From: Loktanella salsilacus
GTDB lineage: Bacteria > Pseudomonadota > Alphaproteobacteria > Rhodobacterales > Rhodobacteraceae
DNA length: 64,000 bases
Direction: 5' to 3'
Assembly (NCBI RefSeq): GCF_900114485.1
Contig: NZ_FOTF01000018.1
Location: 1 to 64,000 of the forward strand
The notes under the pieces were generated by a model. The model saw only the letters and a program-made list of their open reading frames with translations. It was not told the DNA's origin and did not search any database. The position numbers and the translations under genes were made by a program. Positions 25,396 to 34,527 of the stretch are shown here, one piece after another (positions within the stretch are counted from its first letter, which is position 1; each line of letters begins with the position of its first letter).

Positions 25396-25430
25396 AAAAG
25401 GGGCGGCCATTGGGTCGCCCCAACCTTTTT
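25396..25430 (+). terminator. Intrinsic terminator after dctP
   Basis: AAAAGGGGCG pairs with CGCCCC...CCTTTTT across a short loop, with a small bulge. It closes the TRAP operon 25 bases after its last stop. Confidence 0.7.
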
Positions 25431-25539
25431 GCGGCTCAGATCGCTGGCACCGCGATGGGGCACCGCGCCCCTTTTATCCGCTTTCACAAACGGTCTGGAC
25501 GCACTAGGCATCCCCAACTTGGCTATTTTGGGGAACATC

Positions 25540-26088
25540 ATGGCGCAAAAAGCCACCATCTATAAAGTTGAACTGTCCGTATCGGATATGGATCGACACT
25601 ATTACGAAACCCATAAATTGACCGTAGCCAAGCATCCGTCCGAAACGGACGAACGGCTGATGGTGCGCATTCTTGCCTTCGCCCTGAATGCCCACGAACA
25701 ATTAGAAATGACAAAAGGCCTGTCGACGGATGACGAGCCGGACATTTGGCAGAAAAGCCTAAGCGGCGAGCTAGAGCTATGGGTGGCGCTAGGCCTGCCG
25801 AGCGAGAAGGTCGTGCGTCAGTCCTGCGGCAAGGCGGATGCGGTCGTTATCTATTGCTATGGCGGGCGCACTGCAGAGGTCTGGTGGGACAAGATTAAGA
25901 ATAGCACCACGCGATTTAACAACCTTCAGGTTGTCAATTTGTCCGAAAACGAGACGAGCGAATTGGCAAATCTGGCGGATCGGTCGATGAAATTGCAGGT
26001 CAATATTCAAGACGGTGAAGTTATGGTCAGCGTCGATGACCGCATCGTCTACGTTAACCCGGTCAAATGGAAATCTGCTGACCAGTAA
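25540..26088 (+). CDS. yaeQ: YaeQ family protein
   Basis: A 182-residue cytoplasmic protein of the YaeQ family, recognised by ATIYKVELSVSDMDRHYYET at the N-terminus, RHPSETDERLMVRILAFAL-like text at residues 30-50 (here KHPSETDERLM) and LWVALGLPSEK. The fold is a PD-(D/E)XK-nuclease variant; family function is unclear, with a reported link to RfaH-related phenotypes in enterobacteria. ATG 25540 gives the normal start. It stands alone between a terminator and a convergent ABC transporter operon. Confidence 0.88.
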   Translation: MAQKATIYKVELSVSDMDRHYYETHKLTVAKHPSETDERLMVRILAFALNAHEQLEMTKGLSTDDEPDIWQKSLSGELELWVALGLPSEKVVRQSCGKADAVVIYCYGGRTAEVWWDKIKNSTTRFNNLQVVNLSENETSELANLADRSMKLQVNIQDGEVMVSVDDRIVYVNPVKWKSADQ

Positions 26089-26135
26089 TACGAATTATCT
26101 AAACCGCTGACATATGCGCGGGCTTGACGGGTGGA

Positions 26136-26885
26136 TTACCGCCCGGCAGCCCCGCCTGTCACGCGCTGCGTCAGATAGGTTTCCAGCCGGATCATGGCGT
26201 CATAGATCAGCACGGCGAACAGTCCGACAATCAGGCCGCCTTGCAGGACATAGGCGGTGTTGTTGGTCAGCAGGCCGGCGATAATTACCTCTCCCAGCGT
26301 TTTGGCCGCGACAGTGGACCCGATGGTTGCGGTGCCAAGGGCGATCACGACGGACAGGCGGATGCCGGTCAGGATGACGGGCAGGGCAAGCGGAAGCTCT
26401 ACCCGGTTTAGCCGCTGCCAGCCGTTCAGGCCGATGCCGCGCGCGGCCTCCATCGTGGCGGGGGGCAGGGTGGTCAGGCCAGTAATCGCGTTTTCGAAAA
26501 TCGGCAGCAGGCCATACAGAAACAAAGCAACCAGTGTTGGGCCAGACCCAAAGCCAAGCGCAGGCACCGCAAGCGCCAGAACGGCGACCGGGGGAAAGGT
26601 CTGCCCAATATTCGTGATCGTGCGCGACAGCGGCAGGAATGCCGCCCCGGCGGGCCGCGTCACCAAGATCGCCAGCGTTACCGCCACGGCTGTCGCCGCG
26701 GTAGAGGCCAGCACAACCAGCCCAAGGTGGTTGAGAGAGAGGGACAGCAGCGAGGCGCGCTCATAAATCACCGGACCGCCCGTGGGGGCAAAGGGTGCAA
26801 AGGCCCAAGCGAACCAGCTCGGCCGCACAACAAGGGCGATCAGCAACGCTGTCAGCGCGATGCGGCGCAGGCCTCCGCCGCTCAT
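26136..26885 (-). CDS. Osmoprotectant ABC transporter permease (YehW/OpuC type)
   Basis: A 249-residue inner-membrane permease with about six helices. The coupling loop is seen in AARGIGLNGWQRLNRVELPLALPVILTGIR, the EAA motif of betaine/choline permeases. ATG 26885 overlaps the ATPase stop by four bases and avoids an upstream in-frame extension inside that gene. It is the last gene of an operon ordered as the E. coli yehZ-yehY-yehX-yehW set. It forms a heteromeric channel with the 390-residue permease. Confidence 0.87.
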   Translation of the reverse strand: MSGGGLRRIALTALLIALVVRPSWFAWAFAPFAPTGGPVIYERASLLSLSLNHLGLVVLASTAATAVAVTLAILVTRPAGAAFLPLSRTITNIGQTFPPVAVLALAVPALGFGSGPTLVALFLYGLLPIFENAITGLTTLPPATMEAARGIGLNGWQRLNRVELPLALPVILTGIRLSVVIALGTATIGSTVAAKTLGEVIIAGLLTNNTAYVLQGGLIVGLFAVLIYDAMIRLETYLTQRVTGGAAGR

Positions 26886-27817
26886 GCCGTGGCCTGCGCT
26901 TGCGCACGGATCGCGGGCAGGGTGACGCGCCCAATGATCGCGTCGCCGCGCGTGACGGGCAGGGCGTCTCGTCCGCTCCATAGGCAGGCAGAGAGGGCGT
27001 CGCGCAGGCTTGCCTCTGCCGCGATGGGGGTGCCGGTGGCGGGGCCGTCTTCAACGATATCCGCGACCGCGATCAGCGATAGCAGCCGCAGGGGGCGATC
27101 AACACCGCCGACCATATCGGCAACAAAGGCAGTCGCGGGGTTCTGGATAATCTCGGCCGGGGTGCCGTGTTGCACCAGTTGCCCGCCATCCATGACTGCG
27201 ACGCGGTCGCCCAGATGAATCGCTTCTTCCATGTCGTGCGTGACCAGCATGATGGTCGAGCCAAGGGTGCGCTGGATGCGCCGCAGATCGGTTTGCGCCC
27301 GCGCGCGAATGATGGGGTCAAGCGCACCAAAGGGTTCGTCCATCAACAACAGATCGGGCCGCGATGCCAAGGCGCGGGCGACCCCGACGCGCTGCTGCTG
27401 CCCGCCCGATAGCTCTGCCGGATAGCGGTCGCGGAATTGCGCCGGGTCCATTGAAAACAGGTCCAGCAGTTCGTCCACGCGGGCGCGGGTTTTCTCTTTG
27501 GACCAGCCCAAAAGCTGCGGCACGGCCCCGATGTTGCGCCCCACGGTGTGATGCGGAAACAGCCCGTGCCCTTGAATGGCATAGCCGATCCGCCGCCGCA
27601 GAATATGGCCGGGCATGGATGTCGTCACCACGCCGTTGATCCGCACCTCGCCAGAGGTGGGCTCCTCTAGCCGGTTGATCATGCGCAGAAGTGTCGTTTT
27701 GCCAGAGCCAGAGGTGCCGACGATGACGGTGATCGTGCCGGTTTCCACCGTCATCGACACCGCATCGACAGCGGCCTTGCCGTCATACACCTTCGATATC
27801 TGGTCAATTTCGATCAT
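26882..27817 (-). CDS. Osmoprotectant ABC transporter ATP-binding protein (YehX/OpuCA type)
   Basis: A 311-residue ATPase. Walker A is VGTSGSGKTTLLRMINRLEEP, the Q-loop lies in IGYAIQGHGLFPHHT, the signature is LSGGQQQRVGVARAL and Walker B is LLLMDEPFGALDP. The phrase LRMINRLEEPTSG is typical of betaine/proline importer ATPases. After residue 240 there is a short C-terminal region that looks like a single reduced CBS-type sensor rather than the usual pair. It overlaps both neighbouring permease genes by four bases. Confidence 0.88.
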   Translation of the reverse strand: MIEIDQISKVYDGKAAVDAVSMTVETGTITVIVGTSGSGKTTLLRMINRLEEPTSGEVRINGVVTTSMPGHILRRRIGYAIQGHGLFPHHTVGRNIGAVPQLLGWSKEKTRARVDELLDLFSMDPAQFRDRYPAELSGGQQQRVGVARALASRPDLLLMDEPFGALDPIIRARAQTDLRRIQRTLGSTIMLVTHDMEEAIHLGDRVAVMDGGQLVQHGTPAEIIQNPATAFVADMVGGVDRPLRLLSLIAVADIVEDGPATGTPIAAEASLRDALSACLWSGRDALPVTRGDAIIGRVTLPAIRAQAQATA

Positions 27818-28986
27818 GGCGCGCTTTCTGAAACGTGGCGAGTGTGCGGCTGGGTCAGGGCGACAAGGATGTCCATCAAGACGCCCGCGACAAGGGCAAG
27901 GGCCACCGTCGGCAGCGCGCCCAGCAGGATCAGATCGATCGCAGTTTGGTTCAGCCCCTGAAAAACAAATGCGCCAAAGCCGCCGCCGCCGATCAGCCCG
28001 GCAATCACAGCAAGCCCGATGTTCTGCACCAGAACGATGCGCAATCCGGCAAGGATGATTGGTAGGCCCAGCGGCAATTCGACCTTGGCTAAGCGTTGGA
28101 TAAACGTCATGCCCATCCCGCGCGCGGCCTCTTGCGCGGCGGGGGGCGTGCTGCCGAGCCCGGCAGCGGTATTGGCGACAACGGGCAAAAGGGAATACAG
28201 GACCAGCGCGATAAAGGCGGGGGCAAAGCCGATACCGGCGATGCCGATCGCCTGCGCGCCAGGGATGGTGTCACCGACCCAGCCCAGAAGCGGGATCATG
28301 ATGCCGAACATCGCCAGCGACGGGATCGTCTGCAAAAAGCTAAGGGCCGGCAACAGCGTGTCCTGCAGGCGCGGCTTGCGATAGCAGGCGATCCCCAGTG
28401 GCAAACCGATGATGGCAGCCAACAGCAGCGATCCAAGCGAAAGCCACAGATGCCGCGACAAGGCGTCAAAGAACGCAGGTTTCCGGCTGGAAAATTCCTG
28501 CATGATCGACAACTGAGACAGCAGCCCTGATGTTAAAAGCGCAGCGAGAAGGCCGAGTATGACGCCCAAAATGCCTAGCCGCGCCCATGGCCCCGGCGAT
28601 AGGTTGGTCAGCCCGTCGGCCAGCAGCAGCGCCAATACCACCACCAAGCACCAGAACCCCGCAGCAGGAGAGACGCGTGCATATTCCCCGGCGCCGTCCA
28701 GCAAGGTCGTACTGCCAAGGGTCAGCAGCCAGATCAGCGCCCCCAAACCAAGCGCGGCACCGATGACGCGCAGGGTGGGCCATGCGCCCAGCACACCCAT
28801 CGCCAATCCTGCCGCCAGCACGCCCAGTGCAAGCACCGACGGGCCGGGGGCCGCAAGTTGCCATGCGCGAAATCCATCGCCCGCCACGATGCGGTTCGCG
28901 GCAAGCGTCATATAGGGTGCGGTCAGGGCCGCGCACCCGAGGATGAAAAACAACAGGCCCGGCGCTGAAAGCACCGGGCCTGCCAA
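27814..28986 (-). CDS. Osmoprotectant ABC transporter permease (YehY type)
   Basis: A 390-residue permease. The N-terminal 170 residues carry extra hydrophobic helices that are a mark of YehY-type proteins. The C-terminal half is the transporter core, with GLPLGIACYRKPRLQDTLLP and the EAA loop AARGMGMTFIQRLAKVELPLGLPIILAGLR. It is translationally coupled to the ATPase gene and 23 bases downstream of the binding-protein gene. Confidence 0.87.
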   Translation of the reverse strand: MAGPVLSAPGLLFFILGCAALTAPYMTLAANRIVAGDGFRAWQLAAPGPSVLALGVLAAGLAMGVLGAWPTLRVIGAALGLGALIWLLTLGSTTLLDGAGEYARVSPAAGFWCLVVVLALLLADGLTNLSPGPWARLGILGVILGLLAALLTSGLLSQLSIMQEFSSRKPAFFDALSRHLWLSLGSLLLAAIIGLPLGIACYRKPRLQDTLLPALSFLQTIPSLAMFGIMIPLLGWVGDTIPGAQAIGIAGIGFAPAFIALVLYSLLPVVANTAAGLGSTPPAAQEAARGMGMTFIQRLAKVELPLGLPIILAGLRIVLVQNIGLAVIAGLIGGGGFGAFVFQGLNQTAIDLILLGALPTVALALVAGVLMDILVALTQPHTRHVSESAP

Positions 28987-29009
28987 GCCGTATGACCGCT
29001 GGGCAGAGA

Positions 29010-29918
29010 TTACTGCAGGACTCCGATTTGCGTCAGGTAATCCCGCGCGACGGCCTCTGCTGGTTCTCCTCCGACTTGGATGCGGCCGTTCAGCTTTTGC
29101 AGGGTTGCCATGTCTAGGCCCGCAAAGATCGGATTCAGAACCTCTGGGATGCTGGGATATTCGGCCAGCACTTCGCCGCGGATCACGGGCGCTGGTTCAT
29201 AAACCGGCTGCACGCCCTTATCGTCGGCCATCACGACCAGACCCGTCGCGCCAACACCGCCATCGGTGCCATAAGCCATCGCTGCGTTCACGCCCGATGT
29301 GCCGCGCGCTGCCGCCTGAATGGTGGCCGCCGTATCGCCGCCCGACAGCACGACCGTCTGATCCGGCGAAAGGGTAAAGCCATAGGTGTCCTGCATCGCA
29401 GGCAACACAGCAGGAGAGGACACAAACTCTGTCGAGGCGGCCAGCTTGATGTCACCGCCGCCTGCAACCCAAGCGCCGAAGTCGGACATGGTCACAAGGC
29501 TGTTTTCCTCGGCGACAGGACCAGTCACTGCGATGGCCCATGTGTTGTTCGCTGGCGCGGATTGCAGCCAGACCAGACCGTTGGCATCCAAATCAAGCTC
29601 TGCCGCGCGGGCATAGCCAGCTGCGGCATCTTTCCAGATTTCGCTGTCAGCTTCGTTAAAGAAGTATGCCGCGTTGCCGGTATATTCGGGATAAAGGTCG
29701 ATTTGGCCTGCCAGCAGCGCTTCGCGCACGACCTGTGTCCCGCCTAGTTGCAGACGCCGTTCAACCGGCAGACCCGCGTCTTCCAGCGCGAGGGCGATCA
29801 TATTTCCCAGCAAGCCGCCTTCGGTATCGATCTTAGAGGACACCACGACGTCGGCCTGCGCGGCTGATGTCAGTGCGGCAGTCAGCCCCAACGAGGCAAG
29901 AATGAGTTTAGAAGCCAT
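29010..29918 (-). CDS. osmF: Osmoprotectant-binding periplasmic protein (OsmF/YehZ type)
   Basis: A 302-residue binding protein of the OpuAC/QAT family for glycine betaine or a similar quaternary amine. Signal peptide: MASKLILASLGLTAALTSAAQA. Family text includes KIDTEGGLLGNMIALALEDAG, IDLYPEYTGNAAYFF and MAYGTDGGVGATGLVVMADD. ATG 29918 is used; GTG two codons upstream is equally possible. It heads the importer operon. E. coli YehZ has low betaine affinity, so substrate strength here is open. The nearby proline synthesis genes support an osmotic-stress setting. Confidence 0.86.
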   Translation of the reverse strand: MASKLILASLGLTAALTSAAQADVVVSSKIDTEGGLLGNMIALALEDAGLPVERRLQLGGTQVVREALLAGQIDLYPEYTGNAAYFFNEADSEIWKDAAAGYARAAELDLDANGLVWLQSAPANNTWAIAVTGPVAEENSLVTMSDFGAWVAGGGDIKLAASTEFVSSPAVLPAMQDTYGFTLSPDQTVVLSGGDTAATIQAAARGTSGVNAAMAYGTDGGVGATGLVVMADDKGVQPVYEPAPVIRGEVLAEYPSIPEVLNPIFAGLDMATLQKLNGRIQVGGEPAEAVARDYLTQIGVLQ

Positions 29919-30084
29919 GTTCACGGTGTCCCTGATTACCTGTGTCTGCATCACACAATGCAGCCATTCGACGCTAAAATCTAGCGTGGGGGGACCTTTT
30001 GCCAAGTGAAAATCTTGGGAATACCCAGGCGGGCTGTGCCACGGCGAAAGAAAAGCAATCGAGCGATCCGCTATCGCCCCGCAT

Positions 30085-30110
30085 AGGCAGCGCATCAAGT
30101 TGCGCTGCCT
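30085..30110. terminator. Hairpin between proB and osmF (possible terminator)
   Basis: AGGCAGCGCA and TGCGCTGCCT form a perfect 10-base stem around a six-base loop, 33 bases past the proB stop. No T-run follows on the minus strand, so it may be a weak terminator, a processing barrier or part of the osmF leader. Confidence 0.45.
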
Positions 30111-30142
30111 TATGGCCGTGATTTAATTTTTCGCCCGATCAT

Positions 30143-31303
30143 TTAGACGGGAATGACGACCTTCTGGTCCTGCGCAGGCGCATCAAGCGGAAGGTGGTTA
30201 TCCATAAGAACCAATATGTTTTCCGCACCGATGATGTTGCTTTGGGTCTTATATCCAATGACGTCTTCGACCGGTCTATCCAGATTGCGCGCCATCAGCA
30301 GCGTTTCCTCGGACGAGAAGTTGGTCAGGCCGCGGGCGACCTCTTCGCCGTCTTCGCTATAGACGTGCAGCACGTCGCCTTTTAGGAAGTCGCCCTGCAG
30401 CGAAATCACATCGGCCCGGCTAATGCCGCGATCCTTTTTCGCCAGATCGGCGGCCAATGCATTGGACACGACCAGCGTTCCGGATACCTGCAGCCGGTTG
30501 CTGAGCCAGACTTTCAACGGAGACGCGGTTTCGCCTGTGACCAAGCAGCGGGTAAAGCGCCGTTCTTTGTTCAGCACTGATGACACGGGGCGTTCAATGA
30601 TGCCTTCGGCGATAATCGTTTCGACACCTGCGTTCTGGGCCATGTTCGCGGCCTGCATCTTGGTCAACATGCCGCCGCTGCCCAAGGCGCTGATGCCTGT
30701 TGTGGATTCCAGATGCTCGCTGACGTCTTCGATTTCAGAGATGAATGTCGCATCCGGGTCGGACGGGTCGCGGTCATACAGACCCTCGACGCTGGTCAGG
30801 ATGATCAAAAGATCCGCCTCGATCATCTGGGCGACTTTGGCCGAAAGACGGTCGTTGTCACCTACGCGCAGGTCGCGGGTTGCGACGGAATCGTTCTCGT
30901 TGATGATCGGCAAAATGTCGTTTTCGAACAATCTGAACATCGTGTTCTTGATGTTCAAAAAGCGGCGACGTTCTTCCATATCTTCGACCGTGACCAGCAT
31001 CTGCGCCACGTCCAAATCGAACTCTGACGCGACCTGGCGGTAGGCGTTCATCAGCAGGGGTTGGCCGCAGGCGGCAGCGGCCTGTTTGTCCAAAATGCCG
31101 GCATCCTCGGGCCGCTTTCCGATCATATTCAGACCCAGCGCGACAGAGCCGGACGAGGTCAAAACAATGTCGTGACCTTCGCGTTGAAGGTGGGCTAGAT
31201 CGCTCATCAGCCCATTCATAAATGCATAGCGCAAGGTCAGGTTGTCACTGTTTGCAAGCAGGCTGGACCCGATTTTTACGACGATCTTTTGTTTCTTCGA
31301 CAT
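30143..31303 (-). CDS. proB: Glutamate 5-kinase
   Basis: A 386-residue enzyme that phosphorylates glutamate in the first step of proline synthesis. The kinase domain (1-265) shows IVVKIGSSLLA, VTSSG-like LTSSGSVALG, PIINENDSVATRDLRVGDNDRLSA and GSGGMLTKMQAA. A C-terminal PUA domain (about 285-375) follows, as is usual. ATG 31303 is preceded by a GGAGA ribosome site and gives a normal start. It diverges from proC across 274 bases. It is slightly longer than E. coli ProB at both ends. Confidence 0.92.
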   Translation of the reverse strand: MSKKQKIVVKIGSSLLANSDNLTLRYAFMNGLMSDLAHLQREGHDIVLTSSGSVALGLNMIGKRPEDAGILDKQAAAACGQPLLMNAYRQVASEFDLDVAQMLVTVEDMEERRRFLNIKNTMFRLFENDILPIINENDSVATRDLRVGDNDRLSAKVAQMIEADLLIILTSVEGLYDRDPSDPDATFISEIEDVSEHLESTTGISALGSGGMLTKMQAANMAQNAGVETIIAEGIIERPVSSVLNKERRFTRCLVTGETASPLKVWLSNRLQVSGTLVVSNALAADLAKKDRGISRADVISLQGDFLKGDVLHVYSEDGEEVARGLTNFSSEETLLMARNLDRPVEDVIGYKTQSNIIGAENILVLMDNHLPLDAPAQDQKVVIPV

Positions 31304-31577
31304 AGTAAGTCTCCGATATATATTTGAATTAATAGGGAAAAACCTTGGCCGTTTGCGTATCTGGACGCACCCTTGTAGCCAGCCCCTAATCATTGTTAGG
31401 GGTCCTATAACATGCACCCACTGCATAAGTGCAACCATGTCGCTGCATTGCAGCATTCATTCCGGCGCCTTTTGGCCGCCGGGCGACGTGATCAAAGGGG
31501 CGCAATCCGGTGCCGGGCTCAGTGCAGGCGCGCTGCGCCAGATGCAAGGGTCACCGAGAACAGAAAGGACAAAAGCG
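31304..31577. promoter_or_regulatory. Divergent proB/proC intergenic region with stem-loop
   Basis: The 274 bases contain CCCCTAA-N6-TTAGGGG (31383-31402), a perfect 7-base stem about 80 bases upstream of proB. There is also an AT-rich stretch next to proB with TATATATTTGAATTAATA, which may supply promoter elements. No further gene was seen. Confidence 0.4.
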
Positions 31578-32357
31578 ATGAACATACTTTTGATAGGCTG
31601 CGGCAAGATGGGCGGCGCGATGTTGCGCCAGTGGATCAAGCAGGACGCAAACCAATTTACGGTCGCTGATCCGGGGGCAACAGACCTGCCGGACGGCGTG
31701 ACCCATGTCACAAAAACGACAGATCTACCGTCCGCCGCATTCGATGTCATCGTGATCGCAATCAAGCCGCAGATGATCGCCGATTTGCTGCCGGGTTATG
31801 CCCACGCCCTGAAACCCGGTGGCTGCTTTGTGTCGATCGCGGCGGGTTTCAGCGTTGGCGCACTGACGGATATCGTCGGCCAAGCTGCGATCATTCGCGT
31901 GATGCCAAATCTTGCGGCGATGGTCGGGATGGGCGTGTCGGGGCTCTACGCGAACGATGCCTGCACACCGCAGCAGATCACCGATGTCACCGCGTTCATC
32001 GCCGAGACAGGGCGCTGCGTTCCGCTAAAAAGCGAGGACGAGATTGACCGCCTGACCGCCATCAGCGGCAGCGGCCCGGGTTATGTATTCGAGGTGATGC
32101 GCACCTATGTGGCCGCCGCTGAAGAGCTGGGGTTTGACCACGACACGGCGCGTGCGCTGGTGTTCGATACGATCACGGGCACGGTCGAGGCCGCGCGCCA
32201 GTCAGACGCTTCGCTTGAAGAATTGCGCAATTCCGTGACCAGCAAGAACGGCACGACAGAGGCCGGATTGAACGCGCTGATGCGCGACGGACAATTGGAC
32301 GCGCTGTTTCGTGACACCGTGCAGGCCGCATATCGCCGGGCCACAGAATTGAAATAA
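31578..32357 (+). CDS. proC: Pyrroline-5-carboxylate reductase
   Basis: A 259-residue NAD(P)H enzyme making proline from pyrroline-5-carboxylate. The Rossmann motif [16 protein letters not shown] opens the protein, [13 protein letters not shown] and VRVMPN-like [12 protein letters not shown] follow, and the C-terminal signature [14 protein letters not shown]...[17 protein letters not shown] is intact. ATG 31578 gives the family start; longer in-frame starts would run into proB. proA follows 35 bases on, after a ribosome site AAGGAGAG. Confidence 0.92.
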   Translation: MNILLIGCGKMGGAMLRQWIKQDANQFTVADPGATDLPDGVTHVTKTTDLPSAAFDVIVIAIKPQMIADLLPGYAHALKPGGCFVSIAAGFSVGALTDIVGQAAIIRVMPNLAAMVGMGVSGLYANDACTPQQITDVTAFIAETGRCVPLKSEDEIDRLTAISGSGPGYVFEVMRTYVAAAEELGFDHDTARALVFDTITGTVEAARQSDASLEELRNSVTSKNGTTEAGLNALMRDGQLDALFRDTVQAAYRRATELK

Positions 32358-32392
32358 GCGCGGCGCTTTTGGCGCTGCGAAAGGAGAGACAT

Positions 32393-33667
32393 ATGAATGA
32401 CCTAAGCACCGATACAGCCGGTATGGACGTGGCCGCCGTTGTTGCAGACCTTGGCCAGCGCGCGAAAGCCGCAGCGCAAGAGCTTGCTTTGGCCACGGCA
32501 GACCAGCGCAATTTGGCGCTACGCGAGGCGGCGAAGGCGCTGCGTGCGCGCACGGATGACATTCTGACCGCGAATGCGGCCGATCTGGACAGCATCAGCG
32601 GCAAGGATGCGGCATTCATTGATCGCCTAACCCTGACCCAAGACCGCGTGGCGGCGATGGCGGATGCCGTCGATGCTATTGCGGCGCAGTCCGACCCGCT
32701 GGGCCGCACCCTTGCGACGTTTGACCGGCCCAATGGCCTAAAGATTGACCGCGTCAGCGTGCCCATTGGCGTGATCGCGATGATCTATGAATCGCGCCCG
32801 AATGTCGGGTCGGACGCAGGCGCGCTTTGCGTGAAATCAGGCAATGCGGTGATTTTGCGGGGCGGTTCAGAAAGCCTTCATTCCTCGCGGGTTATTGTGG
32901 CCTGTCTGGCGCAGGGCCTTTTGGCTGCGGGCCTGCCCGAGGATGCCGTGCAACTGGTGGATACCCGCGACCGCGAGGCGGTAAAGCTTTTGCTGCACAG
33001 CACGGATACAGTCGATCTGGTGATCCCGCGCGGTGGGCGCGGGCTCGTGTCCCTGGTGCAGAAAGAGGCGCGCGTGCCGACGTTGCTGCATCTGGATGGC
33101 AATAATCACAGCTATATCCACCAAGACGCCGATATCGCGAAAGCCGTGGGCATTGTGCAAAACGCCAAGATGCGGCGCACTGGGATTTGCGGTGCGACCG
33201 AATGTGTCGTCATCGACCGCCAGATCGCAGATCAGGTCTTGCCGCTGCTGCGCGATGCACTTGGCGACTGCGAATTGCGTGGCGACGATGCGGCGCAAAA
33301 GATCCTGCCCGGCATAATCCCTGCAACGGACGCCGATTGGGACACCGAATATCTGAGCAACATTATTTCTGTGAAGGTTGTCGACGACTTGGCTGAGGCG
33401 ATTGCGTTCGTTCAGGCCCACTCGTCTGGCCACACTGATGCGATTGTGACGGAAAACCATGACGCCGCGAAGCGGTTCATGACGGCGATTGATTCAGCCG
33501 TCGTGATGCACAATGCGTCAACGCAGTTCGCCGACGGAGGTGAGTTTGGCATGGGCGCAGAAATTGGCATCGCGACTGGTAAAATGCACGCGCGCGGCCC
33601 GGTGGGGGCCGAACAACTGACCAGCTTCAAGTATTTCGTCTTCGGTGACGGGCAGCAGCGGCCATAA
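32393..33667 (+). CDS. proA: Glutamate-5-semialdehyde dehydrogenase (gamma-glutamyl phosphate reductase)
   Basis: A 424-residue enzyme for the second step of proline synthesis. Key text: [46 protein letters not shown], the catalytic Cys in [13 protein letters not shown] and the C-terminal [23 protein letters not shown] 32393 follows AAGGAGAGACAT. With proC it forms a two-gene operon facing proB, giving all dedicated steps from glutamate to proline in one locus. Confidence 0.93.
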   Translation: MNDLSTDTAGMDVAAVVADLGQRAKAAAQELALATADQRNLALREAAKALRARTDDILTANAADLDSISGKDAAFIDRLTLTQDRVAAMADAVDAIAAQSDPLGRTLATFDRPNGLKIDRVSVPIGVIAMIYESRPNVGSDAGALCVKSGNAVILRGGSESLHSSRVIVACLAQGLLAAGLPEDAVQLVDTRDREAVKLLLHSTDTVDLVIPRGGRGLVSLVQKEARVPTLLHLDGNNHSYIHQDADIAKAVGIVQNAKMRRTGICGATECVVIDRQIADQVLPLLRDALGDCELRGDDAAQKILPGIIPATDADWDTEYLSNIISVKVVDDLAEAIAFVQAHSSGHTDAIVTENHDAAKRFMTAIDSAVVMHNASTQFADGGEFGMGAEIGIATGKMHARGPVGAEQLTSFKYFVFGDGQQRP

Positions 33668-33938
33668 CTCTCGCAACCGCTGGAGCAATAGACAGGCGGC
33701 GCGAGCGGTCACGGGCTGACGTCGATTTAAGTTAGGGTGGCCCGGCCGCGATGCCGAGCCGCCCCATATGCGCGTTCCAACGCAGCTTTCGGTCGAAAGC
33801 TGGCTGATCTTTCCAGCGCAGACTAAGCAACGGTTTCGCGGATGTCTGAACCCGCGGATACATACCAGCAAAGCGATCGTTGCCTGCGGCGGTGTTTGCC
33901 ATGCAGTGATCAGATCATTCATGCTTCACTAAGATATA

Positions 33939-33966
33939 GGAGGAGCTGGCTGGCGTGTTCGGATCC
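33939..33966 (-). repeat. Degenerate copy of tRNA-Gln 3' end (putative distal att site)
   Basis: GGAGGAGCTGGCTGG at 33939-33953 is identical to 37629-37643, which covers the 3' end of tRNA-Gln and its first downstream bases. Over 28 bases, extending into the T-arm, 24 match. Orientation is the same. This is the geometry left when an element integrates at a tRNA 3' end and duplicates it. Confidence 0.55.
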
Positions 33967-33993
33967 CGTCTAGCTGGAAGATGCGGGTTAGCT

Positions 33994-34314
33994 TCACTCT
34001 TTCTCGCGGCAGCGGAAGCCACCGACTTCCTGATTACCTTTGACAGCCGGGGGGGTGGTTTCAGGGAATGCCCGTCCCTCGTCACGGCCTAGATGGGACA
34101 CTGGAACGTTGGCGTACTTGCTAACGAACAGCCCGATGGAATGCAGGCCTGATTTGTAGCCCCCAGGACGCAACGCCACGGCCCGCTTCCTAAGGTAGAT
34201 TTTGGCAAGATCCCCAACCTTTGCAGAGGTTCGTTTGGTTCCGCTGAAACGCCTAAGCCCAGAGGGTTCCAGAGCAGCCCGTAGGCGAGCAACGGTTTGC
34301 TTGTTAACGCCATC
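33994..34314 (-). other. Unrecognised open frame without clear start
   Basis: This frame runs from just after a stop at 34315-34317 for 106 residues. It reads as a basic, soluble-looking sequence (TSAKVGDLAKIYLRKRAVALR, then RPGGYKSGLHSIGLF). The only ATG is at 34179, two fifths of the way in. It ends about 30 bases from the putative att site, where an integrase would be expected, but no recombinase motifs are visible. It could be a gene remnant or chance. Confidence 0.3.
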
Positions 34315-34527
34315 TCAGTTCTCACAAAGTCCCTGAGCAGGCAGCCCTCTCAAGCGCACACGTCTTCGCCAGATCAGAACGCCTACATCGCGCGATATGG
34401 GCCGCACCGTTAGGCGCAAGTGGCCCGACCAATACATGATCAACAGCATTTAGTCGTGGCTCGTCAGGGACGTCTAGAGTGGCATCTTCATCGTTATTTA
34501 AGATGTCCAAAGTACGCAAAATATTGA

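Larger units (their letters stand above)
33668..34527. other. Gene-poor interval at the left edge of the tRNA-Gln island
   Basis: These 860 bases contain no gene I recognise. Up to about 33938 the sequence looks like ordinary chromosomal flank after proA. At 33939-33966 lies a damaged copy of the tRNA-Gln 3' end. After that, base composition drops in GC. A minus-strand frame of 107 codons without a good start (33994-34314) is open, and another short minus-strand frame lies at 34322-34519; neither matches a family known to me. Confidence 0.6.

Noticed and set aside
33994-34314. Tyrosine or serine integrase for the tRNA-Gln island
   Set aside because: No catalytic Arg-His-Arg-Tyr or Ser motif pattern is present and the frame is too short; kept only as an unassigned frame.
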